Source: Mucilaginibacter gracilis | Lineage (GTDB): Bacteria > Bacteroidota > Bacteroidia > Sphingobacteriales > Sphingobacteriaceae | Reading direction: 5' to 3' | DNA length: 64,000 nt | NCBI RefSeq assembly: GCF_003633615.1 | Contig: NZ_RBKU01000001.1 | Span: 5,642,001-5,706,000 of the forward strand | In this document: positions 17,381-25,395 of the stretch, piece after piece | How positions within the stretch are numbered: position 1 is the stretch's first letter | Layout of the letters: each line of letters begins with the position of its first letter | The notes under the pieces: model-generated | What the model saw: only the letters and a program-made list of their open reading frames with translations | The model's database searches: none | Told to the model about the DNA's origin: nothing | Translations under genes and position numbers: made by a program

Positions 17381-18223
17381 TCACAATTTATTTAACAAGC
17401 AATTAAAAAATGCTCTTGTTTCCTCACCTTCTCCTGGGTCTAATTCAATCTTCAGCACATCAATTTTCATATCAGTAGCAATGCCGGTTTTAAACTTGAG
17501 TATTTGAGCCGGGGATAGCCGAAAAAATATTTTATGATTGAAATAAGCACCGCTTCCAACGGTAACATCAACTTTGGCAACAGGATTTGACATCCTCGAA
17601 CCATCTTTAAAAAGAATTGTAAACCCCTTTCCTCCATGTGCCGATTCGTCTGTTGTTTTAAGAATAGCATAATAAGTTGCTATTCCGCCTTTTATTTCTT
17701 TTGAAAATGCGATGGAGTTCCCATCAGGCGTATCGAAAGTTTTTGTCCGGCTTATTTTGTCTGTCTCCGTAGTTATTTGGCTGCAATAATAGTCGTCTGT
17801 TAAGCCCAGTCCAGTAATTTTGAAAGTCTCTTTAAAGTAAGTTTCACTAAGAGTACTAAATTTATAATACACCTTACTTTTAATAGTGGGGTTCTCCAAT
17901 TCAATTGCGTAATAGTAAGGATCGCTTGGGTCAACTTGGTTAATCCATGGTTTAACACTAATACATTTAAACGTTTTATTAACCAAACTGTCATAATTTG
18001 AATTATAGTTTTTGGCATCGTAAAATAGTAGAACATTTTCAGCCTTCGAATCGTCCGAAACAACTTTATAAAATTCAGGATAACCGTATCCAATAAGTTC
18101 TTTGTTCTTTGGAGTTACTGTAAAGTTCTTACCAACCAAATACATAACGCTTTTGCCAATAGATTGGGCAATTGAGTTATAATTTAAAAATAACATTAAA
18201 ATAATCGCGTAGGTTTTTTTCAT
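17381..18223 (-). CDS. Secreted hypothetical protein (second cargo gene)
   Basis: 280 residues with a Sec signal peptide (MKKTYAIILMLFLNYNSIAQ). The mature part is predicted to be mostly beta and polar, with no cysteine pair or known catalytic motif that I recognise. It is transcribed against the phage genes and is AT-rich. Near-identical 43-44 bp direct repeats (17201-17244, 18291-18333) flank it together with a tape-measure remnant, which points to insertion as a cassette. No phage role is evident. Confidence 0.7.
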   Translation of the reverse strand: MKKTYAIILMLFLNYNSIAQSIGKSVMYLVGKNFTVTPKNKELIGYGYPEFYKVVSDDSKAENVLLFYDAKNYNSNYDSLVNKTFKCISVKPWINQVDPSDPYYYAIELENPTIKSKVYYKFSTLSETYFKETFKITGLGLTDDYYCSQITTETDKISRTKTFDTPDGNSIAFSKEIKGGIATYYAILKTTDESAHGGKGFTILFKDGSRMSNPVAKVDVTVGSGAYFNHKIFFRLSPAQILKFKTGIATDMKIDVLKIELDPGEGEETRAFFNCLLNKL

Positions 18224-18290
18224 GATTTAATTTTTTTGTGAAAATATATAATTAAAACAGAAAACTAAAATATTTAGTATTTTAATTTTA

Positions 18291-18333
18291 AACATTCCAA
18301 AAATCCGACGGTTATTATAATTATTCCCATTAT
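18291..18333 (+). repeat. Direct repeat R, copy 2
   Basis: Second copy of the repeat described at 17201-17244, differing by a single-base deletion. It lies 67 bp upstream of the start of the minus-strand secreted-protein gene. Confidence 0.9.
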
Positions 18334-18396
18334 TTTAGTTAATTATCAAAATACAACACACTCAAAATCAGCCATATAATTTTTATTACAATTATA

Positions 18397-18423
18397 CCAA
18401 ACGTAATAAAAGCCGTAACTTTG
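18397..18423 (+). promoter_or_regulatory. Candidate promoter before the 18646 gene
   Basis: CCAAAC (18397-18402), 13 bp, then CCG-TAACTTTG-TATAACA (-7 element 18416-18423). It shares CCAAAC and CCGTAnCTTTGTAT with the promoter at 18944-18969. A 17-codon ORF follows at 18447-18500 (MANKTSGKQFTSSSLTA), possibly a leader peptide or a gene remnant. The rest of the 422-bp gap is repeats. Confidence 0.45.
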
Positions 18424-18507
18424 TATAACACAAAAGCAAAGCAAAAATGGCTAATAAAACCTCTGGCAAACAGTTTACCAGCTCAAGTCTCACTGCTTGA
18501 TAGTAGT

Positions 18508-18612
18508 GATAAGTTAACAGTACTAAGTCCTAAGTCTTGAGTCAAAAGTCTTGAGTCAAAAGTTAGATTATTCTATTTTTCTTGACTTAGAACTTAATAC
18601 TTACGGCTAACT
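18508..18612 (+). repeat. Dispersed repeat (family B), second copy
   Basis: About 105 bp like 5876-5955, with an extra internal 'gtcttgagtcaaaa' unit. The stem AGTCAAAA / TTTTGACT is replaced here by GAGTCAAAAG / CTTGACTT, still partly paired. It lies in the leader of the 18646 gene, as the first copy does for the 5982 gene. Confidence 0.7.
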
Positions 18613-18645
18613 ACTACCCAATACCAACTATTTAATACTTAAAAA

Positions 18646-18900
18646 ATGTTTCAAACCCTGCTACAGCTTAAAAACAATGGCACGTTAAAACAATTGGTTT
18701 TAAACGGCTTCATGTCGCCAAAAATATTTATGTATCTCGAAATCTACCTTTGGGTTGATGCCCGCATACAAACCACAGGCAAAAGCCTCAGCACCATAGT
18801 AAGCGATGCCGAAATTGTGTTCAGCGTATCAAGTGCCACAATATGGCGTTCGCTCCGCATCGCAAAAGATATGGCTGCGGATGATGCCCTGGCAAGCTAA
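18646..18900 (+). CDS. Small HTH-like phage protein, possible small terminase
   Basis: 84 residues: MFQTLLQLKNNGTLKQLVLNG, then a helical stretch, then LSTIVSDAEIVFSVSSATIW, which reads as a helix-turn-helix. It is the only small DNA-binding-like gene in the island and precedes the head genes, so it could serve as small terminase or as a regulator. The sequence alone does not decide between these. It has its own candidate promoter, and a new promoter follows it at 18962. Confidence 0.5.
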   Translation: MFQTLLQLKNNGTLKQLVLNGFMSPKIFMYLEIYLWVDARIQTTGKSLSTIVSDAEIVFSVSSATIWRSLRIAKDMAADDALAS

Positions 18901-18920
18901 ACCCCGCTACAATTAAAGTT

Positions 18921-18969
18921 ACTATCAAAACTGTGATAGTAAACCAAACCACAATCCACCGTACCTTTG
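18921..18969 (+). promoter_or_regulatory. Head-operon promoter with palindromic operator
   Basis: The palindrome ACTATCA-aaactg-TGATAGT (18921-18940) is followed by CCAAAC (18944-18949) and CCG-TACCTTTG-TATCACA (-7 element 18962-18969). The palindrome lies where an activator or repressor of the head genes could bind. The start codon of the protease gene is ~190 bp downstream, across a repeat-filled leader. Confidence 0.5.
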
Positions 18970-19013
18970 TATCACAATAGCAATAGAAGTAATATTTTAA
19001 AAAGAGTCAGGAA

Positions 19014-19155
19014 GCGAGAGTCAAGAGTCAAGAAGTAGGAAGCATGGCAAAAATTAAATCATGCATCATCCATCAAAATTCAATCCTTCAATAATTCAAT
19101 CCCTCAATCATTCAATCACTCAATAATTCAATCCCTCAATAATTCAATCATTAAA
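19014..19155 (+). repeat. Short-phrase repeats in the leader of the head operon
   Basis: 'gagagtcaagagtcaagaag' is followed by several copies of 'aattcaatcactcaataatt' and 'caatccctcaat'. The same phrases occur at 56495-56605 between host genes. They end 3 bp before the protease start codon. No gene is seen. Confidence 0.75.
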
Positions 19156-19158
19156 CCC

Positions 19159-20364
19159 ATGCCACAAACAGCTCACATATATATCTACGGCGATATTGTT
19201 AGCCAGCAGGTTCCCAGCCTGGGCCAGTCGGGCGCTGTGTCCTTAACCTCCGTAAAGGATGCGTACAACTCTAACAGCACCTGCAACAACATCGTGGTAC
19301 ACATCCACTCCAATGGTGGTTCCGTGTTCGAAGGTTTCGCCATTCACGATTTTCTGGTAAACACCGGCAAACCAATCACCACCATTGTAGAGGGATTATG
19401 CTGCTCAATCGCCACCGTCATCTTCATGGCCGGCACAGAGCGTAAACTCACCGAAAACTCACGCTTCCTTATCCACAACCCGTGGGGTAATGGCGAGGGC
19501 GACGCAGCATACTTCCGCCAGTACGCCAACGAACTACAAAACGAGCAAAGCCGCCTGCTTACCTTTTACAAGCAACGCACCGGCGCCAGCAACCAACTGC
19601 TGCAAAGCTACATGACGGCCGAAAAACTAATGAGCCCCGAGCTGGCCGTCGAACTCAAATTTGCAACCGGTATAATTGATACCGTAAAGGCAATGGCACT
19701 GTATAGCAATCAATTACACAATCCTTATAAATACCCGTCAACCAACAACGCGCCCCAACAGCACCCAGCAACCCCACAAAAACAACAACACATGGACAAA
19801 ACAAAAAAGAACAGGTTTAGCCAGTTAATAAGCGGCCTAAAAAACCTGGTGAAAGATTTTAACAACGATGCCAACATACAGGCAGCCGCCAAAACCCTGG
19901 TGGGCGACGATGGCGACCTTTATTTTGATGGCGACCTGGCCGAAGGCACAGCCGTTTTTACCGACGACGCCCTAACCATACCCGCTGCCGATGGCGACTA
20001 CGAATTTGAAGACGGCACAACCATTACCATAGCCGATGGCCTGGTAACCGATGTTGCCCAGCCAACCGGCGGCACCGCCACCAGTGCCGACCCTGAAGGC
20101 CGGGCCGTACTGGCAAGCCTGCGTAAAAAGCTGGCCATATTAAAGGCCGAAAAGCTGGAGCTCGAAAACACCCTGGCCCAAAGCGAAACCGTAATGGCAA
20201 GTGCATCAAAAGCATTGCAAATGGCAAAATCAAGCTACCGGCCCGAAAAACGCGAAAACAAATTTAACCGCAGCACCAAACCCGCAGGCAACAACTTAGC
20301 CGAAAAAATGGACGCCCGCCGCGCCGAACTAAAAGCCAAAAAAGGCGACCACAAAACGGCTTAA
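19159..20364 (+). CDS. ClpP-type prohead protease with C-terminal scaffold domain
   Basis: 401 residues. Residues 1-185 are a ClpP/S14-type serine protease: HIHSNGGSVFEGFAI (48-62), nucleophile Ser83 in GLCCSIATVIFMAG and His106 in RFLIHNPWG. Such proteases cut scaffold and capsid proteins during head maturation. Residues 212-401 are charged and helical, with a coiled coil near 308-345 and a basic tail (KAKKGDHKTA), as in a scaffold. An in-frame ATG at 19792 (Met212) after an A-rich stretch could start the scaffold separately, as in lambda C/Nu3. The gene directly precedes the capsid gene. Confidence 0.85.
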   Translation: MPQTAHIYIYGDIVSQQVPSLGQSGAVSLTSVKDAYNSNSTCNNIVVHIHSNGGSVFEGFAIHDFLVNTGKPITTIVEGLCCSIATVIFMAGTERKLTENSRFLIHNPWGNGEGDAAYFRQYANELQNEQSRLLTFYKQRTGASNQLLQSYMTAEKLMSPELAVELKFATGIIDTVKAMALYSNQLHNPYKYPSTNNAPQQHPATPQKQQHMDKTKKNRFSQLISGLKNLVKDFNNDANIQAAAKTLVGDDGDLYFDGDLAEGTAVFTDDALTIPAADGDYEFEDGTTITIADGLVTDVAQPTGGTATSADPEGRAVLASLRKKLAILKAEKLELENTLAQSETVMASASKALQMAKSSYRPEKRENKFNRSTKPAGNNLAEKMDARRAELKAKKGDHKTA

Positions 20365-20543
20365 CACAAACGCCCAACCAGGCAGTAAACAATATTGAAC
20401 AACGGCTTTTCAATATCACCCACCCCAATTATTGCTTCAATATTTAATACCAACCTTCACTTCATCATTCAAAATTAGGTGTTCTGTGTTCGATATTTAT
20501 CGTTACCCACCAATTATTCCACCAATCATTCAAACACTAAAAA

Positions 20544-21617
20544 ATGTCATCAACCATTAATTTATCCGCCGTTACCTTTGATGGTAAAGAAGTAATGAGC
20601 TTGCGCGAGGCGTTTTACCAATCAGTATTTCAAAACCCAACTATCGATCAGTTTCACACCGTTGTAACCGGCATTAAAGCCAAACAACAAATGGTGTACC
20701 TTGGCCAGTATGGTTTAACGGGCAAAAAAATAACCGACTGCGGTATAACGCCCACAGCATCAGCCATCCCCGCCATCGAAAAATTTTGGCAGCCACAATA
20801 CATCGGCGATCGTATACAGGAGTGCTATACCGATCTTTTACAAACATTTTTTGTATGGGGATTAAAAAACGGCGTCCAAAAGTCCGATTTAACCAATACC
20901 GATTTTGCCCTCTTTTTAGAAGAACGCTTTTCACTTGCCGCTTACGAAACCGCCCTGCGCTTTGCCTGGTTAGGCAATACCGCTGCCGATATTGCAACAA
21001 ACGGTGGCTACCTGGCCAACTCGGTCGATCCGGGTTACTTTAACGCCCTAAACGGTTTTTGGGCACAAGCCAAAGCCATTGCCGTTGCCGATGGCACCAA
21101 GCACATAGCCATTGCCAACAACGCCGGTTCAAGCTACGCCGCACAGGCCTTTACCCAGGCCGATACCGATGCCAAAGTAGTTACAACCATGTTTGAGAGC
21201 ATGATATACAATGCCGATTTGCGCTTACGCGGAGCAAAGGACAAAGTAATTGTAGCCACACAATCCGTTGTAGACCAGTACGCCCGCGAGCGTAAGGCCG
21301 TAAGCAACATTGAACTGGCTTACGAGCGTACCGAAAGCGGCATCGATACCTTTAAAATAGACGGTGTTGATGTGATACCTTTCCAGTTTTTAGACCGCCA
21401 CATCCGCAATTACGAAAACAACGGCACCAAGTGGAACCAGCCCCACCGCGCCCTTTTCACAACCAAAAGCAACCTGCAAATTGGTACCGAAGAGGTAAGC
21501 AACCTAAGCGAGCTTGATCCGTTTTACGACAAAATAGGCAAAAAGTACAACGTTGACTATGCCTTTAACCTTGACGCCAAAATAGCCGAAGACTATTTAA
21601 CCATGGTTGCCTATTAA
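20544..21617 (+). CDS. Major capsid protein
   Basis: 357 residues, typical capsid size, placed immediately after the protease-scaffold gene. The sequence has the mixed helix/strand layout of HK97-fold capsids of Bacteroidota phages: an N-terminal helix with 'SLREAFYQSVFQNPTIDQF', a long central region with 'FEDRFSLA'-like helices, and late strands around 'IDGVDVIPFQFLDRHI' and 'PHRALFTTKSNLQIGTE'. No cleavable N-arm is obvious. The call rests mainly on order and size, supported by this late-strand pattern. Confidence 0.8.
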   Translation: MSSTINLSAVTFDGKEVMSLREAFYQSVFQNPTIDQFHTVVTGIKAKQQMVYLGQYGLTGKKITDCGITPTASAIPAIEKFWQPQYIGDRIQECYTDLLQTFFVWGLKNGVQKSDLTNTDFALFLEERFSLAAYETALRFAWLGNTAADIATNGGYLANSVDPGYFNALNGFWAQAKAIAVADGTKHIAIANNAGSSYAAQAFTQADTDAKVVTTMFESMIYNADLRLRGAKDKVIVATQSVVDQYARERKAVSNIELAYERTESGIDTFKIDGVDVIPFQFLDRHIRNYENNGTKWNQPHRALFTTKSNLQIGTEEVSNLSELDPFYDKIGKKYNVDYAFNLDAKIAEDYLTMVAY

Positions 21618-21719
21618 TAGCCAAACCCAGCACAACACTTCAAAAAAAACAACAGCCTGAGGCAGCAATTTTTGCCCTGCTGCCCCCGGCCCCTCATCAA
21701 ATTAAAAATCACCATCCAA

Positions 21720-22301
21720 ATGACAAATTGCGGACAACTTATCCAAAACATGCTGTACGATTGCAACAACCCCGTAGTGGGCGGCACCGAGGCAGTAGTG
21801 TACCTTTTTAACCGTAGCGATATTGCAGCTTATGTTAGAGATACCAACAACCCACAAATTATAACCGATATTACCCTAACCCAGGGTGCCACCGGTTACC
21901 GTTACGAAGGTTACAACACTTCGGTTAAACCAAAAACAACCTTTATAAAAAAGGATTATAGTGCCCGTTTTGACCACATGGTTGATTTTGTGGTGTTTGC
22001 CAAAGGTTCGGCAGTTAAAACCGAGATCGAAAAACTGGGCACCAACCGCGTAGTAGCCATTATCGAAAACATCCACAAATCGGGCGATTCGGCCTTCGAA
22101 ATTTTTGGTACCGATTTGGGCCTCGAACTAACAACCCTAAAATCCGATCCTAACGATGCCAACTCCGAAGGTGCTTACGAAGTAAACCTTACCTCGCCGG
22201 CCAACTTTAAAGAGCCGCACATGCCTGCAACGCTCTACAAAACCAGCTACGCAACAACCAAAACCGCCCTGCTGGCCCTAATTAAAGCCGACGAAGCTTA
22301 G
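21720..22301 (+). CDS. Phage structural protein, possible tail tube
   Basis: 193 residues from ATG 21720 (MTNCGQLIQNMLYDCNNPV). The in-frame ATG 48 bp earlier would add a Pro/Cys/Arg-rich stretch that looks non-coding. The protein is beta-rich with 'PKTTFIKKDYSARFDHMVDF' and ends in a Thr/Ala-rich helix. The N-terminus and the 'CxNPVVGGTE' start resemble structural proteins encoded after the capsid in Bacteroidota phages. A tail-tube or head-decoration role would fit; which one is not clear from sequence. Confidence 0.6.
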   Translation: MTNCGQLIQNMLYDCNNPVVGGTEAVVYLFNRSDIAAYVRDTNNPQIITDITLTQGATGYRYEGYNTSVKPKTTFIKKDYSARFDHMVDFVVFAKGSAVKTEIEKLGTNRVVAIIENIHKSGDSAFEIFGTDLGLELTTLKSDPNDANSEGAYEVNLTSPANFKEPHMPATLYKTSYATTKTALLALIKADEA

Positions 22302-22362
22302 CGTAAAGCCGCCCTTACCGGCCACAGGGTGCTTTACAACTCTATATATGTTTCTTGCACGT

Positions 22363-22423
22363 AATTACCGGCTCCAACTATTGAGCGGCGGTCCTAAGCT
22401 GCCAGGTATGGCTGCCGGTAATT
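22363..22423 (+). other. Long-range inverted repeat in the 22302-22496 gap
   Basis: AATTACCGGC (22363-22372) and GCCGGTAATT (22414-22423) are perfect complements 41 bp apart. The loop is G/C-rich with further short complementary pieces (AGCGGCGGTC, CTGCC). There is no T tract. It could be an mRNA structure between two structural genes. Confidence 0.4.
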
Positions 22424-22496
22424 ATCGTTCAGGAAAATTAGAGCAAAGGCCCACAACTACACAAAATAAGGCAGCAATAACAATTACACAAACCAC

Positions 22497-23048
22497 ATGG
22501 ATATAGTAACTCCCCCCGCTGGGGGTTGGCAAGTTTTAAGTGCCCAAATAGCACAACGCCAGCCGCAGGCCCTGGCCTATCTTAACCAGGTTTACAAGCA
22601 GTTATTTAACCAGGATATTAAGCAAGGTTGCGGCAACTGTTACCAAAAAGCATTTTACCGCATACAAAAATACCTGTATCTGCAACAGCAAAACAATCCA
22701 TCAAACATTCTCAGCATGACGTATCCAACCCGCAAATACCTCCTCAAGCCCGATCGTAGTTTGCAAACAACCTTTGGCGGCGATACCCTCACCAACGATA
22801 ACCTTACCGACGAAGCTGCCGAAAAACTATTACAGGCACACCCGGCCCTGTTACAACATTTCGACAGGTACCCCGGTAAAGACGACGACGTGGTAGTAGT
22901 AATTACCGCCCCCGCTCCGCAACAACAACCCGAAGAACAGCAGCCAGCCGAACCACAACAACCCGAAAAGCAACAACCCGAAGAAACTGTAGACGCCGCC
23001 CAAACCGAAATATTCCCCGTAAACACACAAGGTAAAAAATCACGGTAA
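22497..23048 (+). CDS. Hypothetical phage protein with Gln/Pro/Glu-rich tail
   Basis: 183 residues. The N-terminal ~60 residues hold a CGNC motif within a helical region (QDIKQGCGNCYQKAFYRIQ), possibly a metal- or disulphide-stabilised turn. Residues ~80-120 are polar. The last ~50 are a PEEQQPAEPQQPEKQQPEE-type disordered tail ending in basic KKSR. It lies between the putative tube gene and the portal gene. Family unknown; a minor head or scaffold-associated role is possible from position. Confidence 0.6.
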   Translation: MDIVTPPAGGWQVLSAQIAQRQPQALAYLNQVYKQLFNQDIKQGCGNCYQKAFYRIQKYLYLQQQNNPSNILSMTYPTRKYLLKPDRSLQTTFGGDTLTNDNLTDEAAEKLLQAHPALLQHFDRYPGKDDDVVVVITAPAPQQQPEEQQPAEPQQPEKQQPEETVDAAQTEIFPVNTQGKKSR

Positions 23049-23107
23049 AGGGCCACAATACCCATTTAAATACCGAATAGTAAGGCAAGGTGGTTTAGTA
23101 AGAAAGG

Positions 23108-23342
23108 CGACCCCATCGGGGTCACAGGTCGGTAGCAAAAACAAACAAAACAAAAATTTGTGCCGTAGGTACAACACCTCGATAAGTGGCATACCTACCG
23201 GCATGCAATATGCAATTATTGATTAAAACCGACCTTTTGCACCCATGGCGCATTCTTAAATGACTTAACTAAACAACATTGAATAATGAGTTAATACTTC
23301 GGTGTTGGACGTTCAAAATTCAATATTCGTTATTCAATATTC
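23108..23342. repeat. Family E hairpins and family C phrase before portal gene
   Basis: The gap 23049-23394 holds GACCCC-atc-GGGGTC followed by ACAGGTCGGTAG (23109-23134), then TTGTGCC-gta-GGTACAA (~23159-23175), then the inverted homologue of 5590-5681 at 23186-23274, then a family C phrase (23298-23342). A frame through the last part adds 31 residues to the portal ORF, but they are repeat-derived. Confidence 0.85.
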
Positions 23343-23394
23343 CTTTTCCCCGGCTAACGGCTCCCAAATATTAAAAAATCCACCAATACTTAAA

Positions 23395-24681
23395 ATGAGA
23401 TTACTAACCAGCACCCGGCGCGATACCACCCAGCGGATAACCCAGCGCGAAAACCGCGTATATGGCATTGTAAATTACGATGAAGACAACGTTTATCCGC
23501 AGCGCATTTACGCCATCACCAGTTCGGCCCCAACAGCGCGCAACTGTGTTGATACCTATGGCCGCTTTATTGGTGGTGCCGGCTTTGCCGATTTAACCTT
23601 TTACCAGGCCATTGTAAACAGCGATTGCCAAACAATGGATAAAATACTCTCGCTGGTAAAAAAAGATATGGCCCGTTTCCGGGGATTTGCATTGCATGTA
23701 AACGTAAACGCGGCGGGCAAAATAACCGATATTTTTCACGTTCCGTTTGAGCATGTGCGCATGGCTTCGGAGAGCCGTAAAAACGAATCGGGTTTTGATT
23801 ATGCCACCTATGCCGATTGGAGCCGTGAAAAACGCAACAACATCCGTACCGATCTCATCACCTGGTTTCACGCCTTTGATTTGGCAGCCGATGCCATTGC
23901 CGCCCAGGTAGAAAGTGTTGGCGGCTGGGATAAATACAAAGGCCAGTTGCTGTATGTAAGTATGGACGAGCATAGCTATCCCCTTGCATCCTGCGATGCC
24001 GTGATGGAAAGTTTGTATGCCGAAATACAGTCGGATATTCGTACAACGGCCAATCTTCAAAACAACTTCAGCGCAAAAAGCATCATGGTACACAAAGGCA
24101 AATTTGCCGACGAAGAAGCCCGCGCCGAATTTGAAACCGAGCTTACCGCCTTTATTGGCCCCGAAGGTGCCGATATTATTGTAGTTGATGTTGAAAACGA
24201 CGAAGAAGTACCCGAGCTTATCCCCATTACCAACAATGCCGACGACAAGCTTTTTGAGTACACCGATACCAAACTCACCAACAAAATTATCCGCAACTTC
24301 CTCATCCCCAAAATACTGCTTTCGGTAACCGATGGCGGCGGCTTTTTTAACCAGGAACAGGTGCGCGATGCCACCATGTACTACAACATGGTAACCACCG
24401 AAGAGCGCATTATGCTCGAGGCCATATTTAAAAAGCTGGGCGAGGGCTTTTACAAAAACATAAACCCCACGGCCGATTATTCCATCATCCCCATCGAGTT
24501 TAAAATCAGCAAGGCCGATCCTCCCGAAAGCCTCATCCAGCTACTCACCAACGAATACATAAGCGATGCCAGCAAGCGCAACATTTTAACCGTACTGTAC
24601 GGCGTAGCCGAAGAAGATGCCATAAAAATATACCCCGATGGTAGCACAAACGTTGGCGTAACACAAACGCGCAAAACATAA
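23395..24681 (+). CDS. Phage portal protein
   Basis: 428 residues from ATG 23395. Typical portal features are a conserved-looking 'NYDEDNVYPQRIYAITSSAPTA' N-terminus, a mid-protein region with 'FRGFALHVN' and 'PFEHVRM' strands, a helical segment with 'DTKLTNKIIRNFLIPKILL' and a C-terminal 'GFFNQEQVRDATMYYNM' helix. Portals form the dodecameric ring at the head vertex through which TerL pumps DNA. In most phages the portal gene precedes the protease and capsid; here it follows them, which is unusual. Confidence 0.85.
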   Translation: MRLLTSTRRDTTQRITQRENRVYGIVNYDEDNVYPQRIYAITSSAPTARNCVDTYGRFIGGAGFADLTFYQAIVNSDCQTMDKILSLVKKDMARFRGFALHVNVNAAGKITDIFHVPFEHVRMASESRKNESGFDYATYADWSREKRNNIRTDLITWFHAFDLAADAIAAQVESVGGWDKYKGQLLYVSMDEHSYPLASCDAVMESLYAEIQSDIRTTANLQNNFSAKSIMVHKGKFADEEARAEFETELTAFIGPEGADIIVVDVENDEEVPELIPITNNADDKLFEYTDTKLTNKIIRNFLIPKILLSVTDGGGFFNQEQVRDATMYYNMVTTEERIMLEAIFKKLGEGFYKNINPTADYSIIPIEFKISKADPPESLIQLLTNEYISDASKRNILTVLYGVAEEDAIKIYPDGSTNVGVTQTRKT

Positions 24682-24734
24682 ACCGCATTAACCTCTATTT
24701 AAAAAACACTCCCGGCCCATCCGCACCAAACCAT

Positions 24735-25394
24735 ATGGAACCACTACTGATAACCAAACAAGATTTTGCTGCCTATCGCAATTTAACCGTCAATATGGAC
24801 GATAGTAAGCGCCTGGAGCCTTTTATTTTAGAGGCCCAACGGCTTGATTTGTGCCGAATGCTGGGCAAGCGCCTGTATTTTGATATGATAAAATACCTAA
24901 CAAGCTACGCCGCAGGCATTGCCGCCCAAACAGATATGGCGCCCTACCAACCCACTGCCGATGAGCTTTGGTTTCAAAAATTATTGAATGGCACCACCTA
25001 CAACTACACCTGGCCCGACCAAAGCACCACCACAAAAATTTATGCCGGCCTTAAACCTGTGTTGGTTTACCTAAGCTTTGCCCGCTTTGTACGCAGCGAT
25101 AATGTACGCTCCACACAATCGGGTTTTGTTAAAAAAACGGTCGATTTTTCGGTGCAGATATCTGATAAAGAGATACAGGCCGTAGCATCACGCGCGGAGG
25201 CAGACGCCAACGCCTTTTTTACTGCCACCGAAGATTTTATGGCCGATAATGTAACTTATTTCCGCAAATACCTGGCCACGCCGGGTTGCCTTCCCGGTCA
25301 GTTTTTTGATACCGAAAAGCGTGCCGGCACCAGGTTAACAGCAGTAAAGGGCCAAAATTACATTAACCAACCTAAACGCTATTTACGCCGATAA
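24735..25394 (+). CDS. Head-tail connector-type protein
   Basis: 219 residues starting MEPLLITKQDFAAYRNLTVN, with 'EPFILEAQRLDLCRMLGKRLY' and a helical C-terminal half. This layout matches the DUF6712-type proteins that follow portal genes in Bacteroidota phages and are thought to be connectors or head-completion proteins. It follows the portal gene by 53 bp and is followed with 1 bp spacing by the first fibre gene, so these are probably one operon. Confidence 0.7.
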   Translation: MEPLLITKQDFAAYRNLTVNMDDSKRLEPFILEAQRLDLCRMLGKRLYFDMIKYLTSYAAGIAAQTDMAPYQPTADELWFQKLLNGTTYNYTWPDQSTTTKIYAGLKPVLVYLSFARFVRSDNVRSTQSGFVKKTVDFSVQISDKEIQAVASRAEADANAFFTATEDFMADNVTYFRKYLATPGCLPGQFFDTEKRAGTRLTAVKGQNYINQPKRYLRR

Positions 25395-25395
25395 T

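Noticed and set aside
23302..23394. Upstream in-frame start for the portal gene
   Set aside because: The extension comes from repeat family C.
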